From: Stomoxys calcitrans
Taxonomy: Eukaryota; Arthropoda; Insecta; Diptera; Muscidae
Assembly: GCF_963082655.1 (NCBI RefSeq)
Contig: NC_081552.1
Span: forward strand, 8,541,448 to 8,605,447
Direction: 5' to 3'
Length of the DNA: 64,000 nt
Part shown: piece after piece, positions 1 to 9,610 of the stretch
How positions within the stretch are numbered: the first letter of the stretch is position 1
Layout: every line of letters starts with the position of its first letter
Program-made: the position numbers and the translations under genes
The notes under the pieces: generated by a model
Told to the model about the DNA's origin: nothing
Database searches by the model: none
Seen by the model: only the letters and a program-made list of their open reading frames with translations

Positions 1-554
1 TTGAGATTGGACTATAATTGTGGCTTCTACAGCCTTAACAGACCATATCGGAAAAAATATATATGGAACCTATATCTTAATCTTGGGACTAAAACAAATA
101 AAACAACTCACGCTAAATTTTGTAGAAATCGGGCCAAAATAGTGCCTACAAAAGGTCCAAATCGGATGAATGATATATATGGGAGGTATATCCAAAACTG
201 AACCGATTTTTATGAAACTTTGTACACTACTATAGCCATAAAACTCCATGTCGGATGAAAGTTATGTATGGAGCTATATCTAAGTTTGGACCGATTTTGA
301 CGAAATTTTTCACATCTATGAAGACGCAAAATAAAGCACCTTATGCCAAAGCACCTTACCGCCTTAAAAGACCATATCGAATGAAAGATATTTATGGAGC
401 TATATATAAATATGAACCGATTTTGTTCAAAATCAATAACGTTCGTCCTTGGGCCAAAAAAGAGACCTGGACAGACAGACGGACATAGCTAAATCGAATC
501 AGGAAGTGATTCTAAAGCCGATCGGTATACTTATCAATGGGTCTAGCTTATCAA
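1..554. repeat. Family D interspersed repeat, 5' truncated by window edge
   Basis: Units repeat phrases such as 'ccatatcggaaaaaatatatatggaacctat' in diverged form about every 120-130 bp, followed by a GACAGACAGACGGAC tract near 470-484 and a tail 'catagctaaatcgaatcagg'. The same unit vocabulary recurs at 50114-50760 and the same tail at 59085-59240. Small open frames here are products of the repeated unit and have no gene-like features. The element is joined directly to an A-family body at about 555. Confidence 0.6.
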
Positions 555-1390
555 GGGTTAAGCTGTCATATAGACCGATCTCTCGATTTAAGGCCTTGGA
601 CTTAAAAAAGGCGCATTTATTGTCCGATTTTGCCAAAATTTGGGAAAGTGTGTTGTGCTAGGCTCTTCGACATTCTTCTGCAATTTGGCCCAGATCGGTT
701 CAGTTTTGGATATAGCTGTCATATAGACCAATCTCTCGATTTAAGGTCTTGGGCCCATAAAAGGCGCATTTTTTGTCCGATGTCGCCGAAATAAGAGACG
801 GTGAGTTGTATAGGGCCCTTCGACATCCTTCTTCAATTTGGCCTAGATCGGTATAGATTTGGATATAGCTGCTATATAGACAGATCTCTCGATATAAGGC
901 CTTGGACCAATAAAGGCGCATTTATTGTCCGATTTCTCCGAAATTTGGGATAGTGAGTTGAGCTATGCCCTTCCACATTCTTCTTCAAATTGACCCATTC
1001 GGTTCAGATTTGGATATAGCTGTCATATAGACCGATCTCTCCATTTAAAATCTTCACCCCACAAAAGGCGCATTATAATCCTATTTCGCTGAAATTTGAC
1101 ACAGTTACTTATTATAGGCTTCCGACATCCGTGTCGCTATATGGTTTAGATCGGTCTGTAATTGGATATAGCTACCGAAAAGACCAATACTTTGTTCTAC
1201 AAAATTGAACAATGATTTTTATTTATGTCCGTACTGAATTTGGTCCGAATCGAATATATTTCGATATTGCTGCTATGGTGGCATAATTATGCAGATTAAA
1301 ATACCAGATTGTGACGAAAGGTGGTTTTCACATATAGGTGGTGAGTATCCAAAGTTCAGCCCGGCCGAACTTAATGCCTTTTTATTTGTT
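555..1390 (+). mobile_element. Family A element (HINE/mini-me type), 5' truncated
   Basis: The copy lacks its TATACCC end and GTCY tract and begins inside the approximately 153-bp tandem units ('agctgtcatatagaccgatc'). Its right end is complete: GGTGGTGAGTATCC, then the hairpin region at about 1352-1374 and a tail ending TTTATTTGT. One hairpin arm carries a mismatch (AAGTTCAGCC instead of AAGTTCGGCC), so this copy is probably old. The insertion class is inferred from its complete relatives elsewhere in the window. Confidence 0.75.
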
Positions 1391-2000
1391 TCTTCTAACA
1401 TCCCAGCAGCAGTCGTTTCAGAAAACAACAGATTTTTCAGCACTAAGCCTGCTGCTCTGAAGTTGCACTACTACTGCCGCAATATCAGAACTACTGCTAC
1501 AATAGCAGCAAAATTAACTACTAATATTCAGTAGACCAGTGTTTGCTATTTTCAGCAAACTGTTTTCCATAAGTGTACTACGTTTCTGAGTACGGTCTTT
1601 CAAACTGTTTGAAAACTGAGCTTATTCAAAAAGAGGCTGTAAGTTTTTAATATTTGTATACCCTACACCGTACAAAAGACGAGAGATACTACCGATCCGA
1701 TTTAGCTATGTCCGCCTGTTCTGCAGTCTTTCTGTCCATGTCAATTTCTGTATAAATTTATTACAAGCATCTGTCTTGGCCCAGAGACAAAGCCTAATGG
1801 AATTGAAGAAAACCGGTTCAGATTTGGTTATAGCCCCCATATATTTGTTCATTCGACTAACATTGCAATAAGACTCCGACTCCGCAGTCCCATCCGATTC
1901 TGATATTTTCTAATATTTACTTAATTGGTCCTAAGGTCAATATTTCAAGATGATGTTAGTATACCCCCATCCTGTTTGCTCGAAATAAAGTTTCTAATTT
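1391..2000. repeat. Degenerate repeats, CAG/CTG-rich stretch then a decayed TATACCC-type element
   Basis: From 1395 to 1640 the DNA is rich in 'gcagcag', 'tgctgct' and 'cagcaaactg' words that also occur in the unique-looking stretch at 18590-18760, so it is probably an old repeat. From about 1655 to 1985 a decayed element reads TATACCCTACACC at left, a broken GTCY tract near 1705-1740, and 'tatacccccatcctg' at right. No coding potential is seen. Confidence 0.4.
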
Positions 2001-2774
2001 GAAAAAAATCTCATTTGTATAACTACAACATTGTGACTCACTGTGCTGCCCTTTGCATACGACAAAATTAAAAACTTACCACATGGGTTTTTTCTACTTC
2101 TCGGCAATAACCAAGGAAACACTTCTTTCACGGCAAAATTATGTGGGTTGCATTATAATCAAGTTGAATCAGAAAATTCATAGTAAAGATGGTCTCCGTA
2201 CTGTAAAATAACCTAAGGCTAATCCGGTGTTTGCGTATGGGTGTATGTGTGTGTTAGTGTTTGTGCGACACTCTACCACTGCGTTCTGTTGCTGCTGCTT
2301 GCTGACTATGTAGAAATTTATGGAGAAAAAGTTTTTCAAATATTTTCTCTCCAAGGCCAAACCAAAAGTCTAAATAATGTTTATGTTGAACGAATTTAAA
2401 GTGGTGCAAAATACAATCGAGAGTTTTTAAGCTATTAAGCCTTTGGGTGTGCAACAAAGTTTTCGATTGTGAAAAACCACATCAAATTCCTTAAAGAAAA
2501 TTATTCCTGCAAGCTGTTGCGTTAATGTGAGCTATGAATTTTAAACATTTTTAAATACGACTAAATGGGGTTCAACGGTTGAAAATTTGTAATTGTGAAG
2601 ATCGTTAGGCAAGTGCTGGTACGGCCCTAAGTAGGGCAAATTTTACTGTAGAGATTTCTTTCAAATCAAAATTAAAAGTCAAGTGTTGGGAATTCAGCAT
2701 TACAATATCGAAGAGGTCTTCATCGTAGACAGGATTAGAAATGAGGCTCAATATACTTCCTATTAAGGTCCATA
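2001..2774. other. Non-repeat AT-rich stretch, no gene seen
   Basis: I recognise no family here. There is a short GT-rich tract around 2230-2265 ('gtgtatgtgtgtgttagtgtttgtgc') and a GTTGCTGCTGCTTGCTG run near 2288. The two reverse-strand frames here have composition like random AT-rich DNA, and I saw no convincing splice signals. Confidence 0.4.
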
Positions 2775-3052
2775 GGCCACCGTAGCGCAGAGTTTAGCAT
2801 ATCCGCCTATGACGCAGAACGCCTGGATTCGAAACCTGGGGAGAACATTAACGGCGATTATCTCCTCCTGGCGATATTTTTGAGGTAGCCATATAAAAAC
2901 TAGAGGTGTCGCACTGGGTCATGCCATTCGAACTCAGCTGTAAAAAGGAGGCTCCTTATTATTTAGCTTAAACTTGAATAGAACAGCACTCATTAATATG
3001 TCAGCGCTTGCCCCTGTTCTTTAATGGAATGGTCATGGACAAATGTGCATTA
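2775..3052 (+). mobile_element. tRNA-derived SINE, near full length
   Basis: The head carries a Pol III A-box-like segment (TAGCGCAGAGTTTAGC, 2783-2798) and a B-box-like segment (GGATTCGAAACC, 2825-2836) at tRNA-like spacing, with 'ccgcctatgacgc' between them. The body then reads 'tgtcgcactgggtcatgccattcgaactcagctgtaaaaaggaggc' in diverged form and ends near 'ggaatggtcatggacaaatg'. The same head and body order recurs in reverse at 13390-13696. Transcription by RNA polymerase III from the internal boxes is known for such SINEs. Mobilisation by a partner non-LTR element is inferred. Confidence 0.75.
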
Positions 3053-3510
3053 AGGTACATATTCGGTACAGGTCCGCAAGGTTTGCGATTAGCTTGAGAT
3101 TTGCAGTATTTTGAAAGAGGACAGGTGCGATAACATTTCCATTTTGAAGACGATAGATGCTCAGGAAATGATTTGAAGCAGGGAAAGGTGGACGTGAACG
3201 TTGAGCTTAAAACTTAACTGGTAATAATAATGTTTACATAACTCCCGGATTACCAGAACTCTTTAGAAAAGTATCAGTCGGAATAAGCCGAACCACTTGT
3301 ACAAAGGACAAGGCCAAGGATGTTTCTTTCATATCCGAGCTAGTCTCAACCATGTGAAAGAGGATCTTTTATGATTTTAAAAACCTTGCACTTATAGCAC
3401 TCTTAAAGTCACATTAACTTCACCAATTTGTATAAACAAATACAATTTTAAAATATCATAACTAATTGAACATTTTCCCCTCTGTTCCTCTAAAGGGAGA
3501 GACAATTTTC
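3053..3510. other. Non-repeat stretch, no gene seen
   Basis: Unique-looking DNA between a SINE and an A' element. It has ordinary AT-rich composition, no long open frame and no recognisable RNA gene. A short purine-rich run around 3165-3195 has no evident meaning. Confidence 0.35.
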
Positions 3511-4269
3511 TTTTTTATACCAACCACCATTGGATAGAGGGTATATTCATTTGGCCATTCCGTTTGCAATACATCGAAATATCCATTTTCGACCATTCAA
3601 AGTATTTATATTTCGGATCGCCATAAAATTCTAAATCATCATAAACGTTTTTTTTAGCTATTTCACTGAACTTTAAAACAGTGAGTTATTTTAAATCTTC
3701 CGAATATGATTCAGATGGACTATATTTAGATATAGCTGTCATATATATTTATCACCCGATTCTGCTGAAATTTTAAACAGTGAGGTTTTTTCAGCCATCC
3801 AATCCAAATATTAGGATGTAGTTGTCATATTGACCGATCTGCCGATTTAGGGTCTAAGCCCATAAAGCTGCATTTTTCATTCTATTTCGTTGATATTTGA
3901 AACAGTGAGTTGTCTTAAGTCTCCTGACATCCAATCCAAATAAAGTTCAGATCGGACCATATTTTGATATAGCTGCCATATAGACCGATCTGCCGATTTA
4001 GGTTCTGAGCCCATAAAAGCAGCAATTATTTTCCGACTTCGTTGAATATTGAAATAGTGAGTTGTTTAAAGCCTCCTGACATCCGATCAAATATGATCAA
4101 AACTATATAGATATAGCTGCCATATAGACAGGTATTTCAATTTAGGGTCTTCATACCACAAAAAGCGGGTTTATTGCTTGATTTCGTTGAAACTGTTACT
4201 TGTATACCAGATCTCGTTTCCTGAATAAAATATGATCGAGACCAGCCCGTATTTAGATATAACTATGGA
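3511..4269 (+). mobile_element. Family A' element, 3' truncated
   Basis: The left end is TTTTTTATACCAACCACC followed by 'gggtatattcatttggccattccg', clearly related to family A. Tandem units of about 150 bp follow, with the A' signature 'ccatatagaccgatctgccgatttagggtctgagcc'. The GTCY tract is missing. The copy breaks at about 4269 where a B element begins. Comparison with 50944-51437 shows that the lost right end would contain the hairpin. Confidence 0.65.
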
Positions 4270-6507
4270 GAGCCGAATCTTATATACCCTCCACCATGGA
4301 TCGCATTTGTCGGGTTCTTTTCCCGGCATCTCTTCTTAGGCAAAAAAAGAATATAAGGAAAGATTTGCTCTGCTATTAGAGCGATATCAAGATAGCGTCC
4401 GGGTTGGACCACAATTAAATTATATGTTAGAGACCTGTGTAAAATGTCAGCCAATTCGAATAAGAATTCCGCCCTTTCTGGTCAAAAGAAGTAAAATAGA
4501 GAGATCGATGTATATGGGAGCTGTATCGGGCTATAGACCCATTCAGACCATAATAAACACGTATATTGATGATCAAGAGAGGATGCGCCTTACAAAATTT
4601 CAGGCAAATCGGATAATAAATGCGACCTCTAGAGGCTCAAGAAATCAAGATCCCAAATCGTTTATATGGCAGCTATATCAGGCTATGAACCGATTTAAAC
4701 CTTATTTGACACAGTTGTTGAAAGTAAAAACAAGTAAAAAGGCGTTAAGTTCGGCCGGGCCGAACTTTGGATACCCACCACCTCGGGTATATATTTAAAC
4801 CACCTTTCATCAAAATTCAATGAAAATTTCATACCTTATACTCATATATATACCTCATACCGATCTGAATTATATACGACACGGATGTCGAACATAAGTC
4901 ACTGTGTCAAATTTCAGTGAAATCGGATTATAAATGCGCCTTTTATGGGGCCAAGACTTTAAATCGAGATATCGGTCTACATGGCAGCTATACCCAAATC
5001 TGGACCGATTTGGGCCAACTTGCATAAACATGTCGAAGAGCCTAACACAAAGCATTGTCCCAAATTTCGGCGAAATCGGACAATAAATGCCTCTTTTATG
5101 GGCACTAAACCTTAAATCGTGAGTTCGGTCTATATGGCAGTTAACTCACAGTTCCAAATTTCGGCGACATCGGACAATAAATGAGCATTTTATGGGCCCA
5201 AAACCATAAATCAAGAAATCGGTCTATATGGCAGCTATATCCAAATCTGAACCGATCTCGACCAAATTGAAGAAATATGTCAAAGGGCCTAACACAACTC
5301 AATGTCCCAAATTTCAGCAAAATCGGATAATAAATGTGGCTTTTATGGGTCTTACATCATAAATCGGAGGATCGATCTATATGGCACCTATATCCAAATC
5401 TGGACCGATCTGAGCCAAATTAATGAAGGGCCTTGCACAATTCACTGTCCCGAATTTCATCAAAATCGGATAATAAATGTGGCTTCTGTAGGCCTAAGAC
5501 CGTAAATCGGAGGATCGGTCTATATGACAGCTATGTCCAAATCTGAACCGATCTGGGCGAATTTGACGAAGGATGTCGAAGGGCCTCACTCAACTCACTG
5601 CCCCAAATTTCAGCAAAATCGGATAATAAATGTGGCTTTTATGGGCCTAAGATCCTAAATCGGCGGATCAGTCTATATGGGGGCTATATCAAGATATAGT
5701 CCGATATAGCCCATCTTCGAACTTAACCTGCTTATGGACAAAAAAATACTCTGTGCAAAATTTCAGCTCAATATCTCTATTTTTAAAGACTGTAGCGTGA
5801 TTTCAACAGACAGACGGACAGACGGACGGACATGTCTAGATCGTCTTAGATTTTTACGCTGATCAAGAATATATATACTTTATAGGGTCGGAAATGGATA
5901 TTTCGATGTGTTGCAAACGGAATGACAAAATGAATATACCCCCATCCTTCGGTGGTGGGTATAATAATAGAGGTCATGGAAAATTTCAGGCAAATCGGAT
6001 AGGAATTACGCCCTCTAGAAGCTCAAGAAGTCAAGTTCCCAGATCTGTTTATATGACAGCTATATCAGGTTATGAACCGATTTGAACCATACTTGGCAGA
6101 GTTGTTGGATATCATAACAAAACATATCTTGCAAAATTTCATTCCAATCGGATAAGAATTGCGCACTCTAGAGGCTCGAGAAGTCAAGACCCAAGATCGG
6201 TTTATATGGCAGCTATATCAAAACATGGACCGATATGGCCCATTTACAATACCAACCAACCTACACTAATAAGAAGTATTTGTGCAAAATTTCAAGCAGC
6301 TAGCTTTTCTACTTCGAAACCGATATTTCGACGGCGTGCTTTCGACAGACAGACGGACAGACAGACGGACATGGCTAGATCGACATAAAATGTCGCGACG
6401 ATCAAGAATATATATACTTTATGAGGTCTCAGACGAGTATTTCGAGTAGTTACAAACAGAATAACGAAATTAGTATACCCCCCATCCTATGGTGGAGGGT
6501 ATAAAAA
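4270..6507 (-). mobile_element. Family B element split by a nested A element
   Basis: The right-hand end of B (on the reverse strand) starts at 4270 with half of the hairpin lost, then 'tataccctccaccatggatcgc'. The B-specific 3' segment follows, and units continue to 4729. An A element occupies 4730-5966. B then resumes with 'caggcaaatcggataggaatt' and ends in GACAGACAGACGGACAGACA (6347-6366 area), 'caagaatatatatac' and GGTGGAGGGTATAAAAA. The 124-residue open frame across 4424-4798 is only the 51-codon reading of B units running into A. Confidence 0.8.
4730..5966 (-). mobile_element. Family A element nested in B
   Basis: It starts ACAAGTAAAAAGGCGTTAAG, with the hairpin arms AAGTTCGGCC / GGCCGAACTT immediately after and the inverted motif TACCCACCACC. 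About seven 153-bp units follow, then GACAGACGGACAGACGGACG near 5810, the core 'gatcaagaatatatatac' and GGTGGTGGGTATAATAATA. Both ends are complete. It sits in an A-run of B after 'gttgttgaaagtaa', the same run of B that was hit independently at 53860. Confidence 0.85.
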
Positions 6508-7030
6508 GGATGATTAATATATCCATGGTGTTTGGTATCCAAAGAACTTAACAGAATTTACGTGTTATTTTTTGAAAACTTTACATTTCTCTTTACAGTA
6601 AAGAACATTAGCTTTTACTTTTGATATTTCGATTTGTTTGTCTTTTGCTTTGTTTTATTGTTATCCGGTGGGCATTTCAGTTTTAAATATGTTCACACAA
6701 TCTTCTTTTCTTTTTTTAGTTAAGGACAATTTTATTGGTTTTTTTGTGCGCCTGTTTTCTTGTTATATAAATATTTTTTAATAATTCAGTATGGTTTGTT
6801 ATAGTAATTAACCCTTATGGTAACATATTGTATTTATTTATATGAACCCTTGACAACCACTTGCTGCATACTCTACACCATAAAATTGTTGGCAAATTTA
6901 TAATAGGGCGGAGAGATCTGCTTGATATAAGCCAAATAATCTAAAAGCTTCTTTAAAACATAGTAGAATACATGTTTCGAATGTGTTTGTGACTTATTTC
7001 TATTCAAATCAAAAATGGCAACTAAGAAAG
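6508..7030. other. AT-rich non-repeat stretch, no gene seen
   Basis: T-rich DNA ('ttttgtttgtcttttgctttg') with no open frame of note and no family match inside the window. It could be intronic or intergenic. Confidence 0.35.
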
Positions 7031-7559
7031 TTTTAATACCCACCACCATAGGATGGGGGTACTAATCTAGTAATTGCGTTTGTAACACTTTGAACTATTG
7101 ATCTAGGACCCCATAAAGTATATATATTCTTGATCGTCTCGACATTCTGAGTCAAACTAGCCATGTTCGTCCGTCCATCCGTCAGGGATTGCAGTTGGGC
7201 CATATCGGTTCAGATTTGGATATAGCTCCCATATAAACCGATGTCCCGATATGACTTCTTGAGCTCCTGGAAACTGAAATGTTTGTCCGAGTTGGCTGAA
7301 ATTTCTCACATAGTGTTCTGTGTTATGACCTCCGACGGTCCGAATCGGTCTATAACCTGATATAGCTCCCATATAAACCCGTCTCTCGATCATCCTAGTT
7401 CGGTTCCTAGAAGCTTTAATGTTTATTTGCTGGTTTGTTAGAAGTTTGGTATGTAGAATAAGATAATGCCCTGCAACTAAGTTTATTTTTTATAAATTTT
7501 TAGCCGAATCCATTGTTCCCAAGATTCGGCCCGGCCGAACTTAGCACGCTTCCGTTTGT
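7031..7559 (+). mobile_element. Family B' element, short
   Basis: The left end is TACCCACCACCATAGGATGG, followed by AAAGTATATATATTCTTGATCG and a short GTCCGTCCATCCGTC tract. Two to three B'-type units ('tagctcccatataaaccgat') follow. The right end is the B-type hairpin (AAGATTCGGCC / GGCCGAACTTA) and a tail 'gcacgcttccgtttgt'. It is short but has both ends, so it could have moved in this form. Confidence 0.7.
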
Positions 7560-7721
7560 TTTTGTATACCCACCACCGCAGGATGGATGTTATACTAAAC
7601 AAGTCACTCCGTTTGTGACACATCTTAGTCGATTTAGCTTTGTCCGTCCTTTCGTCTGTGGAAATCGCGATAGCGGTCGAAAACGTAAAACTAGCCGTAT
7701 GAATTTTTGCACATATTTGTC

Positions 7722-7943
7722 TTATTGATGTAGGTCGTTGAGGATTGCAAATGGGTTATATCGTTTGCAAATGCACGCACGGATTAATGTTCTCTCGCAC
7801 GCATTAATGTTCTCTGGTATAACGGCCGTTTTTGGACCACCTTCACGGAATTCGTCTTTGAACGAGCGTCGGCCACGAATGAATTGGTTAAAACAATTTT
7901 TGGCAATGATATAGGATGTTGCTCCTCTTAAAAATGTAAGCAC
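7722..7943 (-). pseudogene. Mariner-family transposase N-terminal fragment
   Basis: The reverse strand encodes residues matching the DNA-binding linker of mariner transposases: RGRRSFKDEFREGGPKTAV, then IPENINA. In mariner proteins this segment lies after the second helix-turn-helix, before the catalytic DDD domain. The catalytic domain and terminal repeats are absent. A 20-bp tandem duplication (7776-7795 and 7796-7815, one mismatch) follows the conserved part and shifts the frame, so the copy is dead. Only roughly 7775-7943 is transposase-like; the rest of the open frame runs into B' sequence. The family call rests on recognition of the motif. Confidence 0.7.
7776..7815. repeat. 20-bp tandem duplication in the mariner fragment
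   Basis: Two adjacent copies of CGCACG[G/C]ATTAATGTTCTCT differ at one base. Because 20 is not a multiple of three, the duplication breaks the transposase frame. Confidence 0.85.
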
Positions 7944-8417
7944 ATCATTGCAAATTAAGTTGTAACATAATTTTTAAGTTATATATATAACTTAGTTTTG
8001 TGGTGGCATGCGAAACAAACATAAGTGTCTATTGAGTGTTTCTCATAAGTGTCTATTGAGTCTATTGATGTCTATTGGGTCTTACTCAGTTCTCTGATAC
8101 CCACCACAACTCATGCCAAATTCCAACCATACATTAGCCCCAATAGAAACTGATCTCCGGATTTGACTTATGGAGCCCGATTTGGCTGAAATGTAGCACG
8201 TGAAGTTCACTTGTGTCCTTCAAAATTCAAAACGAATCCCACGCCGATAGGTTCATACAATGATATAGGCCCCTTTAAACCGATACCTTGATATAACCGC
8301 CCGATTTGATTGCTACAAAATAATGCAAATTCAAGCTGAGTTACCACGAGTGAATTTTTGGCAGAATCTTGGGTACTCAAGATTCGGCCATGCCAAACTT
8401 AGTCCTCTTTTACCTGT

Positions 8418-8992
8418 TTTAATTCAGAATAACCTTCCCTTTTCGATACCACCCAATACGTGTTCATGTACACAATTTCTCGCTCTGGGGTATGAAAAAA
8501 GTTTTCGCCAAAGCAAAACAATAATAACTGAAGTATCCTTTTGTATGGACACACTCAAACACTATGGTCATGTCTCCTTACTTGTGCCCGAGTAATATTT
8601 TCAAAATATTGCCAACATATGGAACGTACAACTAAGGAGAGAGGGAAATGCTCCACATTTAAAATATATACACATTTTTTGGTGTTGTTATTCTTCTTCT
8701 GAGTAACCCCTATGGTATGTATGGGAAAATAAGAACATCACATAAATTATTGCCATGAATTTTTATCAGCAAATCTAAAAAGTCAATAAAGTTTTAAATA
8801 ATATTTGGCAACAGTAGATGGCAATTAGAAAATATTTCGGATAAGCTATGCCGCTAAATATGTAATGGGTGGTTGGTTGTTCAGTTAGCTTCCAGCTAAA
8901 ATGGAAACAGTTTGTGGGCATATAAAAAGTTCATAAAACTAACACTTGTATATGAAATTGAAAAATTTATCAAAAAAATTTAGTTATTTGTA
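8418..8992. other. Non-repeat stretch, no gene seen
   Basis: Unique-looking AT-rich DNA. The 90-codon forward frame beginning at 8323 starts in B' sequence and runs into this region. It shows no domain, no splice context and no compositional sign of coding. Confidence 0.35.
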
Positions 8993-9610
8993 TGAGCGCC
9001 ATGAGCGGTGCCGACTGCATAATACCATGCACCCTATAAATACAATACAGTATGTGTAAGTGTGTGTACAATATCCTATACTGAACCAATTTTGATGGAC
9101 CTCGGCGGATGTTTTCAGATGGGTTATTAAACTATCCGTATCAAATTTCGAGCAAAAATGTTCAAATTGTACTGTACTATGGTTGACAAATTTCAACATT
9201 ATTGCAAATTACTTAAAATCTGACGAACTTATATATGGCAGCTGTATCCCGACCGATTTCGAGCAAACTTCTCAGATAACGTAGTAGACGCCGAGAAACC
9301 CGTTGTGCAAGATTTTGGCAATATTGGTCAATAAATACGCTTGCAGTGACCCTAGAAGTGAAAATCGGGTGATATACATACGGATTTAGATATAGCTGTC
9401 ATATATCTAAAGCCGGGCCAAATTCTATGAAATTCGCCTGTAATGTTGAGAGTTATAAGAAAACACTTCCTTTCAAACTTCGAGACAATCGGTTGGAAAA
9501 TAAGCACTTTAGTGCAATATTTCTTAAAATCGGACGAACATATGTATGGTAGCTATACCTAAATCTGAACTGATATCGAGCAAACTTCTCAGATACTGTG
9601 GCAGCTCCCA
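8993..9610 (-). mobile_element. Family F repeat (different hairpin, related units)
   Basis: It begins with a GC-rich hairpin-like segment 'gcgccatgagcggtgccgac' followed by 'ataataccatgcaccct'. This parallels the A/B right end (hairpin then TATACCC motif) but with another hairpin sequence. The units 'acttatatatggcagctgtatcc' and 'atacggatttagatatagctgtc' resemble A/B units. A similar head, 'gtcgggcggtgcgac', occurs at 25672-25690. I infer a sister family of A and B. Confidence 0.5.

Larger units (their letters stand above)
7561..8417 (+). mobile_element. Family B' element interrupted by a mariner fragment
   Basis: The left part (7561-7763) starts TATACCCACCACCGCAGG and has GTCCGTCCTTTCGTCTG and 'tattgatgtaggtcgttg'. 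A mariner transposase fragment and non-B' DNA follow. From about 8096 B'-like units resume ('cctttaaaccgataccttgatat') and run to a degraded hairpin 'gattcggccatgccaaactta' and 'ttttacctgt'. The two parts may be one interrupted copy or two adjacent remnants; the sequence does not settle which. Confidence 0.5.

Noticed and set aside
2783..2836. Considered as a true tRNA gene
   Set aside because: Box A and B are present, but acceptor and anticodon stems do not pair properly, and the head continues into a conserved SINE body.
4424..4798. 124-codon open frame
   Set aside because: It crosses the junction between a B element and a nested A element, so it cannot be an old gene.
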